A stretch of DNA of 12,295 nucleotides from Ruminococcaceae bacterium UBA5396 (GTDB lineage Bacteria > Bacillota > Clostridia > Oscillospirales > Acutalibacteraceae): contig DHOG01000123.1 in the NCBI GenBank assembly GCA_002410715.1, positions 1 to 12,295 on the forward strand, given 5' to 3'. The notes below the pieces were generated by a model. That model ran no database searches. It saw only the letters and a list, made by a program, of their open reading frames with translations, and was not told the origin of the DNA. Each line of letters starts with the position of its first letter. The first letter of the stretch is position 1. Position numbers and translations under genes: made by a program. This document shows, one piece after another, positions 8,266 through 12,295 of this stretch.

Positions 8266-8486
8266 ATTATTCGTTTATTGGGATTCTGTACAAAGTTTTT
8301 AATAATACAACATATAAAAGCAGTAACCCGCATATATCAAAGCCAAAACCACACAAACCATGCAAAACTCAAAATAATCTAACCCGTTTTGTGTTGACTT
8401 GTATTTGTTTGTGTGCTATTATGAGGTCAATACAAGATTCTATTGTTTAAAAACGTGCTACCAAAGTATAAAGGAGATAATATACC
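8266..8486. other. Non-coding interval between the two BMC operons
   Basis: AT-rich, with no credible gene. It holds no clear intrinsic terminator for the first operon, but does contain the promoter at 8394-8422, a possible operator (CAATA at 8428-8432 opposite TATTG at 8441-8445) and the ribosome binding site of the aldolase gene. Read-through from the first operon is therefore possible. Confidence 0.7.
8394..8422 (+). promoter_or_regulatory. Promoter of the aldolase/shell operon
   Basis: TTGACT at 8394-8399 and TATTAT at 8417-8422, spacer exactly 17 nt. The -35, spacer length and T/G-rich spacer match the promoter at 3971-3999. Just downstream, CAATA (8428-8432) and TATTG (8441-8445) form an inverted repeat around and after the expected transcription start, a candidate repressor site. 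No regulator gene is in the window. Confidence 0.75.
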
Positions 8487-9302
8487 ATGACTTCCGAGTA
8501 TGAAATCAAAAAACAGATATGCGAAATCGGCAAGCGCATCTACGACAAAGGGATGGTCGCTGCAAACGACGGCAACATTTCTGTCAAGATTGGGGACAAT
8601 CAGTTCCTTTGCACGCCGACAGGCGTTAGCAAGGGCTTCATGACACCCGAGTTTATCTGCAAGGTTGACGGTGAAGGCAAGGTCATTCAGGCAAACCCCG
8701 GTTTCAAGCCTTCTTCAGAAATCAAGATGCACATGCGTGTCTATAAAAAAAGACCTGATGTAAAGGCGGTTGTGCACGCACATCCTCTTTATGCGACCGG
8801 ATTTGCCATTGCAGGCATTCCTCTTTCCCAGCCCATTATGCCGGAAGCTGTTATTGCGCTTGGTTGTGTTCCCATTGCGGAATACGGTACTCCCTCCACC
8901 GAGGAAATTCCGGATGCCGTTGAAAAATATCTGCAGCATTTTGATGCCGTCCTTCTTGAAAACCACGGCGCACTAACATTCTCAGATTCACTGTTAAACG
9001 CTTATCACAAGATGGAGTCGGTTGAGTTCTATGCACGGCTTCTTTACATATCCAACCAGCTTGGCGGCCCTAAGGAGCTTTCTAAGGCGCAGGTAGAGAG
9101 ACTGTATGAGATTCGCCGCCAGTTCGGCCTTAAGGGCAAGCACCCCGCCAATCTCTGCGTAAACAACAAAGCCGGCCTTCCGGGCTGTTATAGCACCGGA
9201 CTTTGCAATACCTGCAGTGCAGATGCCGGTGATGCAGACAATGTCAGCGAGGATCTGGTGGCTCAAATCACCAAGAAGGTTATGGAGCAACTTGGAAAAT
9301 AA
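8487..9302 (+). CDS. Class II aldolase, fuculose/rhamnulose-1-phosphate type, with C-terminal encapsulation peptide
   Basis: A 271-aa zinc-dependent aldolase predicted to split L-fuculose-1-P (or L-rhamnulose-1-P) into dihydroxyacetone phosphate and L-lactaldehyde. Zinc ligands H97 and H99 (VHAHP) and H160 (ENHGAL) and the catalytic Glu E78 (PSSEIKMH) are in the FucA arrangement; NDGNIS (27-32) and TPTGVSKG (43-50) are the phosphate-binding segments. Beyond the roughly 215-residue catalytic domain is a linker with C224, C234, C240 and C243, then a terminal amphipathic helix SEDLVAQITKKVMEQLGK (254-271) of encapsulation-peptide type, which would target the enzyme into the shell. AAGGAG at 8471-8476 is 10 nt before the ATG. 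It is the first gene of its operon. An aldolase in this setting is what assigns the locus to GRM5. Fuculose versus rhamnulose preference cannot be told from sequence. Confidence 0.92.
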   Translation: MTSEYEIKKQICEIGKRIYDKGMVAANDGNISVKIGDNQFLCTPTGVSKGFMTPEFICKVDGEGKVIQANPGFKPSSEIKMHMRVYKKRPDVKAVVHAHPLYATGFAIAGIPLSQPIMPEAVIALGCVPIAEYGTPSTEEIPDAVEKYLQHFDAVLLENHGALTFSDSLLNAYHKMESVEFYARLLYISNQLGGPKELSKAQVERLYEIRRQFGLKGKHPANLCVNNKAGLPGCYSTGLCNTCSADAGDADNVSEDLVAQITKKVMEQLGK

Positions 9303-9359
9303 TATGCCCATTCCAATGTGTCAGCTTTTGTTTAAATTTAGAATAAGGATGTTTGTGAT

Positions 9360-9845
9360 ATGAATCACGATACAGTGTCACAAATTGTCGAATCGGTTGT
9401 AAAACAGGTTTTGGCGGCGCCCGCGTCTAACGACATGACGCTGGACGTCGCCAGACGCCTGATTGAAAAAGTAAGGGCAAGAGCAGCCGAGATGGGCGTA
9501 AAAGCTGTGGTTGCAATCTCAAACAGAGCCGCCAGACCGGTTGCTGTGGAATGTATGGATGACTCCTACATAGCAAGCTACGACATTGCGGTCAATAAGG
9601 CTTTTACAGCTGTCTCGCTAAAGATGCCTACCACTAAGCTGAAAGAACTTGCCCATCCCGGCGCTTCACTTTATGGCATACAGTTCACCAATAACGGAAA
9701 CATTGTGATTTTCGGCGGCGGCGTTCCACTGTATAACCTGAACGGTAGATTGATGGGTGGACTGGGCGTCAGCGGAGGAAGCGAAGATCAGGACACTGCC
9801 CTTGCCGATTACGGCGAAAGTGTTTTTCATCAGTGTCTGATTTGA
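9360..9845 (+). CDS. PduO C-terminal/HbpS-like (GlcG, DUF336) protein with N-terminal encapsulation peptide
   Basis: A 161-aa protein. Residues 1-20 contain an amphipathic helix, VSQIVESVVKQVLAA, typical of an encapsulation peptide, followed by a short linker. Residues about 26-161 are a GlcG/HbpS/PduO-C domain: TLDVARRLIEKVRARAAEMG, then AVVAISNRA, KAFTAVSLKMPT, YGIQFTNNGNIVIFGGGVPL and GGLGVSGGSEDQD, where the Gly-rich stretches are family hallmarks. Relatives bind haem or are fused to the PduO adenosyltransferase; here there is no adenosyltransferase domain, consistent with a B12-independent system. Its job in the lumen is unknown, perhaps a redox or cofactor role. AAGGAT at 9345-9350 lies 9 nt before the ATG. 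A 57-nt gap with nothing notable separates it from the aldolase. Confidence 0.85.
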   Translation: MNHDTVSQIVESVVKQVLAAPASNDMTLDVARRLIEKVRARAAEMGVKAVVAISNRAARPVAVECMDDSYIASYDIAVNKAFTAVSLKMPTTKLKELAHPGASLYGIQFTNNGNIVIFGGGVPLYNLNGRLMGGLGVSGGSEDQDTALADYGESVFHQCLI

Positions 9846-9887
9846 AAGACAGGCAGTTTAATTTTAAATCTTAGAAAGGAAATACAT

Positions 9888-11096
9888 ATGGCTGACATCA
9901 ATCCATCTGAAATCGAACAGATTGTAAAGCAGGTCTTGGAGGGGATGCACGGCAATACCGGCTCATCAAACACATCTTCAGCCTGTACGGGGATTCCGAG
10001 CAAGGGCAGGGTCGCGATGCTGACCTCTCTTGAAAATTTTGAGCTCAAGGAATTCCCTATCCCCCCGCTTGGAGACCATGATATGCTTGTTAAAGTCGAG
10101 GGCTGCGGTGTATGCGGTACCGACGCACACGAGTTTAAGCGCGATCCGTTCGGACTGATTCCGGTTGCTCTCGGTCACGAGGGTACCGGCCAAATTATCG
10201 CCATGGGTAAAGACATGAAAAAAGACAGTGCCGGCAAACCGCTCAAGGTTGGGGACAAAGTGGTATCCTGCATGATTTTCAAGGATAACCCTGACATTAC
10301 CATGTTTGACCTGAACAAACAGAATGTCGGTGGCGCCGATGTCTACGGTCTTCTGCCTGACGACGATGTACACCATAACGGATGGTTTGCGGATTATATT
10401 GTGATCCGAGGCGGTTCCACCGTCTTTAACGTAAGCGATCTCAGCCTAGACCTGCGCATCTTGATCGAACCGTCCGCCGTTTTGATTCATGCGGTGGAGC
10501 GAGCAAAGACGACCGGCATTCTGAGATTTAACAGTCGTGTTGCTGTTCAAGGCTGCGGTCCGATCGGACTTCTTTGCATTGCGGTTCTGCGCACCATGGG
10601 CATTGAGAATATTGTAGCAATTGACGGACAAGACAATCGTCTGCAGTTTGCAAAGCAGATGGGCGCCGATAAATCGGTCAATTTCAAAAACTACAAGGAT
10701 ATCGAAAATTTAGCTGAAGCTGTCAAGGCTGCCTTCGGCGGCTATCATGCCGATTTTGCATTCCAGTGTACCGGCTCACCCGCCGCACACAGCAACATAT
10801 ACAAGTTCATCCGCAACGGCGGCGGACTGTGCGAACTCGGTTTCTTTATCAACGGGGGCGAAGCCACCATCAACCCGCATTTTGATATATGTGCCAAAGA
10901 AATCACAACCGTCGGCTCATGGGTTTACACACTGCGTGATTATGCCACTACCTTTGACTTCCTTAAACGTGCAAAGGGTATCGGACTTCCGCTTGATCAG
11001 CTAATCACACATCGATTCCCTCTGGATCAAATCAATGAGGCTTTGAAAACAAACCTCAGCATGCAGGGCTTGAAAATAGCCATCGTTAATAAGTGA
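9888..11096 (+). CDS. Zinc-dependent medium-chain alcohol dehydrogenase with N-terminal encapsulation peptide
   Basis: A 402-aa MDR-type alcohol dehydrogenase. The N-terminal helix PSEIEQIVKQVLEGM (6-20) and a Ser/Thr/Gly-rich linker (to about 38) form a targeting tag. The catalytic zinc site is C76 (GVCGTD) and H97-E98 (GHEGTG), with E194 (LIEPSA) probably also involved. The Rossmann motif is GCGPIG (222-227), and D246 at the end of the second strand favours NAD(H) over NADP(H). The usual four-cysteine structural zinc lobe, expected soon after VGDKVVSC (121-128), is absent and replaced by a segment rich in Asp and Asn. Likely role: reducing propionaldehyde to propanol, or lactaldehyde to 1,2-propanediol, while recycling NAD+ inside the compartment. 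The sequence does not decide between them. AAAGGA at 9875-9880 is 7 nt before the ATG; 42 nt separate it from the previous gene. Confidence 0.9.
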   Translation: MADINPSEIEQIVKQVLEGMHGNTGSSNTSSACTGIPSKGRVAMLTSLENFELKEFPIPPLGDHDMLVKVEGCGVCGTDAHEFKRDPFGLIPVALGHEGTGQIIAMGKDMKKDSAGKPLKVGDKVVSCMIFKDNPDITMFDLNKQNVGGADVYGLLPDDDVHHNGWFADYIVIRGGSTVFNVSDLSLDLRILIEPSAVLIHAVERAKTTGILRFNSRVAVQGCGPIGLLCIAVLRTMGIENIVAIDGQDNRLQFAKQMGADKSVNFKNYKDIENLAEAVKAAFGGYHADFAFQCTGSPAAHSNIYKFIRNGGGLCELGFFINGGEATINPHFDICAKEITTVGSWVYTLRDYATTFDFLKRAKGIGLPLDQLITHRFPLDQINEALKTNLSMQGLKIAIVNK

Positions 11097-11149
11097 GGTT
11101 GGTTTTGTTCTTTGCCCGAACCGCACAATTCCCGGAAAGGAATGATCTA

Positions 11150-11464
11150 ATGGGAAAAGCGACCGGTATTATTGAGGTTTACGGTCTGGTTGCCGCATTT
11201 GTGGCCTGCGATACCGGCTGCAAGGCGGCCAATGTAACGGTTGAGCCATTCGATAAAAACAAGCCCGGAAATCCTGACCAGTTGAAAGTACCGCTGATTG
11301 TTGCGGTCAAGTTTCGCGGACGGGTCGCCGACGTAACGGCGGCGGTTGAAGCTGCAAGAGGAGCGGCTGAGAGAGTATCCGGAGTAGTCACGACACATAT
11401 TATCCCGAGCACCGAGAAGGGCACGGAAAAAATGCTGAAGCTCAGTGGTCTCGATAAAAGTTAA
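11150..11464 (+). CDS. BMC-H shell protein with enlarged pore loop
   Basis: A 104-aa single-domain BMC protein. [20 protein letters not shown] (4-23) and the later [20 protein letters not shown] and HIIPSTEK segments are the standard BMC-H fold. In PduA-type proteins the pore loop reads KIGSGL; here it is replaced by a longer stretch rich in Asn, Pro and Lys (about residues 33-47, [14 protein letters not shown]), so the central pore is probably shaped differently. C20 and C24 lie in the first helix. The start is ATG 11150, 8-9 nt after AAAGGA (11136-11141) and matching the family N-terminus; an upstream in-frame ATG at 11093 overlaps the preceding gene, lacks its own ribosome binding site and would add 19 unrelated residues. 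Transport substrate unknown. Confidence 0.9.
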   Translation: MGKATGIIEVYGLVAAFVACDTGCKAANVTVEPFDKNKPGNPDQLKVPLIVAVKFRGRVADVTAAVEAARGAAERVSGVVTTHIIPSTEKGTEKMLKLSGLDKS

Positions 11465-11496
11465 TAACAGGTTCTATAAGGAAAGGAAAGGTTATT

Positions 11497-11772
11497 ATGT
11501 CACAGGAAGCCCTAGGATTGGTAGAAACAAGAGGTCTCACTGCTGCAATTGAAGCGGCTGATGCAATGGTTAAGGCTGCCGAGGTTGTTCTAATCGGTAC
11601 CGAAAAGATTGGTTCAGGTCTTGTATCGGTTATGGTTCGCGGCGATGTCGGTGCTGTAAAAGCAGCGACCGAAGCAGGATCGGCTGCTGCTTCAAGGCTC
11701 GGTGAGCTTGTAGCTGTGCATGTAATCCCAAGACCGCATGACGATGTTGAGAAAATTTTACCCAAACTGTAA
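11497..11772 (+). CDS. Canonical BMC-H shell protein, PduA/PduJ type
   Basis: A 91-aa hexameric shell protein matching PduA/PduJ nearly end to end: [19 protein letters not shown] at the N-terminus, [15 protein letters not shown] in the middle and [16 protein letters not shown] at the end. The pore motif KIGSGL (37-42) is intact, with S40 at the narrowest point, as in the PduA pore that passes 1,2-propanediol. It is probably a major facet protein of the shell. The purine-rich run at 11479-11491 provides overlapping ribosome binding sites 5 and 10 nt from the ATG, fitting high expression. The next shell gene begins 13 nt after its stop. Confidence 0.95.
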   Translation: MSQEALGLVETRGLTAAIEAADAMVKAAEVVLIGTEKIGSGLVSVMVRGDVGAVKAATEAGSAAASRLGELVAVHVIPRPHDDVEKILPKL

Positions 11773-11785
11773 GGGGCCGTGAGCA

Positions 11786-12136
11786 ATGAAGTCTCTTGGA
11801 CTGATCGAGGTTGAAAGCGTGGCTGCAGCAATAGATTCACTGGATATCATGTGTAAATCTGCGGCGGTTGAATTTGTAACATGGGAGCGCAAGCTGGGCG
11901 GCCGTCTTGTCACCGTCGTTGTGCGGGGCGAAGTCTCGGCTGTGACCGCCGCGGTAGAGAGCGCTGTCAGCTCGTGTATCAAAACGCCCTGCGCCCATGC
12001 AGTAATTGCCAATCCCCATGAGGAAACCAACAGAATTATGGCGGTCAGCGCCGCAAGAATGTCGGGCAAACAAACTAAAAATAGTGAGCCCGAGAGCATG
12101 AGTCTTGTTCAGGACAATTTTGTCCAAGAGGTTTAG
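11786..12136 (+). CDS. BMC-H shell protein with Arg pore motif and C-terminal extension
   Basis: A 116-aa single-domain BMC protein. SLGLIEVESVAAAIDSLDIM, VVVRGEVSAVTAAVESA and HAVIANPHEETNRIM cover the BMC fold to about residue 85. The pore motif is KLGGRL (36-41), with R40 where PduA has Ser, suggesting a more cationic pore. Residues 86-116 form a polar tail, SGKQTKNSEPESM followed by a short segment with alternating hydrophobic residues (SLVQDNFVQEV); it is not obviously an encapsulation peptide, though a similar tail could bind a partner on the shell surface. C23, C64 and C69 are present. AAGGGG at 11771-11776 is 9 nt before the ATG. Confidence 0.9.
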   Translation: MKSLGLIEVESVAAAIDSLDIMCKSAAVEFVTWERKLGGRLVTVVVRGEVSAVTAAVESAVSSCIKTPCAHAVIANPHEETNRIMAVSAARMSGKQTKNSEPESMSLVQDNFVQEV

Positions 12137-12167
12137 CATAATCCGGTTTTGAAAGGACGGGGTTTTG

Positions 12168-12295
12168 ATGCAGGCAATTCCGGAAAACACCAAAGCAAAA
12201 GCAGAAGAAACAAAGCAAACAATCCATAAGGAGGAAAAAAAGATGACACTTGAAGCACTCGGAATAGTTGAAACCAGAGGTCTTGTAGCAGCAAT
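12168..12295 (+). CDS. BMC-H-like shell protein, 3' end cut by window; two possible starts
   Basis: Partial gene running off the window. From ATG 12243 the product begins MTLEALGIVETRGLVAAI, the standard BMC-H N-terminus. From ATG 12168, in the same frame with no stop between, the product carries 25 extra residues rich in Lys, Glu and Thr (MQAIPENTKAKAEETKQ and onward). Both starts have a ribosome binding site: AAAGGA at 12152-12157, 10 nt before 12168, and AAGGAGG at 12228-12234, 8 nt before 12243. An in-frame TGA at 12150 bounds the longer form. Two protein forms from one gene are plausible, as known for PduB/PduB', although this is a different shell class. The missing 3' part leaves hexameric versus trimeric type unproven. 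Confidence 0.8.
   Translation, partial: MQAIPENTKAKAEETKQTIHKEEKKMTLEALGIVETRGLVAA
12228..12234 (+). promoter_or_regulatory. Internal ribosome binding site within the extended shell gene
   Basis: AAGGAGG, a near-perfect anti-16S match 8 nt before ATG 12243, lies inside the reading frame that starts at 12168. It makes the downstream start at least as likely as the upstream one and supports dual initiation. Confidence 0.7.

Noticed and set aside
9978..10376. 132-codon minus-strand frame within the alcohol dehydrogenase gene
   Set aside because: Fully antisense to a clear enzyme, with no domain signature or plausible ribosome binding site.
11093..11149. Upstream in-frame ATG giving the first BMC-H protein 19 extra residues
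   Set aside because: It overlaps the end of the alcohol dehydrogenase gene, has no ribosome binding site of its own, and the family N-terminus begins at ATG 11150, which has AAAGGA 8-9 nt upstream.

Overview
The window carries most of a glycyl-radical-enzyme bacterial microcompartment (BMC) locus, preceded by two unrelated-looking genes. Gene content (YfhO-type membrane protein, AGGAGG-type ribosome binding sites, AT-rich sigma-A-like promoters, B12-independent diol dehydratase) points to an anaerobic member of the Clostridia (Bacillota). That assignment is inferred from gene families, not from a marker gene. All genes are on the + strand.

Region 1 (1-3755): an extended -10 promoter drives a YghZ-type aldo/keto reductase, followed after 1 nt by a large polytopic YfhO-family protein. 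Region 2 (3756-4064): non-coding, with a small inverted repeat, a 26-bp hairpin that is probably the terminator, then a strong promoter. Region 3 (4065-8265): a first BMC operon with the glycyl radical propanediol/glycerol dehydratase, its radical SAM activase, a PduU/EutS-type shell protein and a PduV/EutP-type GTPase-like protein. Region 4 (8266-8486): non-coding, with a second promoter very like the first. Region 5 (8487-12295): a second BMC operon with a class II aldolase, a PduO-C/HbpS-like protein, a zinc alcohol dehydrogenase, three single-domain BMC-H shell proteins and the start of a fourth, cut by the window end.

The pairing of a glycyl radical diol dehydratase with a class II (fuculose/rhamnulose-1-phosphate-type) aldolase is the hallmark of the GRM5 class of microcompartments. 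The inferred pathway is: fuculose-1-P or rhamnulose-1-P is split to dihydroxyacetone phosphate and L-lactaldehyde; lactaldehyde is reduced to 1,2-propanediol; the dehydratase makes propionaldehyde inside the shell; the aldehyde is then disposed of as propanol (alcohol dehydrogenase) or propionyl-CoA. The CoA-acylating aldehyde dehydrogenase, phosphotransacylase, BMC-P vertex protein and trimeric shell proteins expected in such a locus are not in the window and probably lie downstream.

The system itself is of a described type. The points most worth checking are: an approximately 50-residue insertion in the dehydratase holding a helix that resembles an encapsulation peptide; an activase without the ferredoxin-like domain; a set of shell proteins with three different pore loops, one expanded and one with Arg; a shell gene with two in-frame starts that each have a good ribosome binding site; and paired near-identical promoters. 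Comparisons with named family members are from memory, not from alignments run here.
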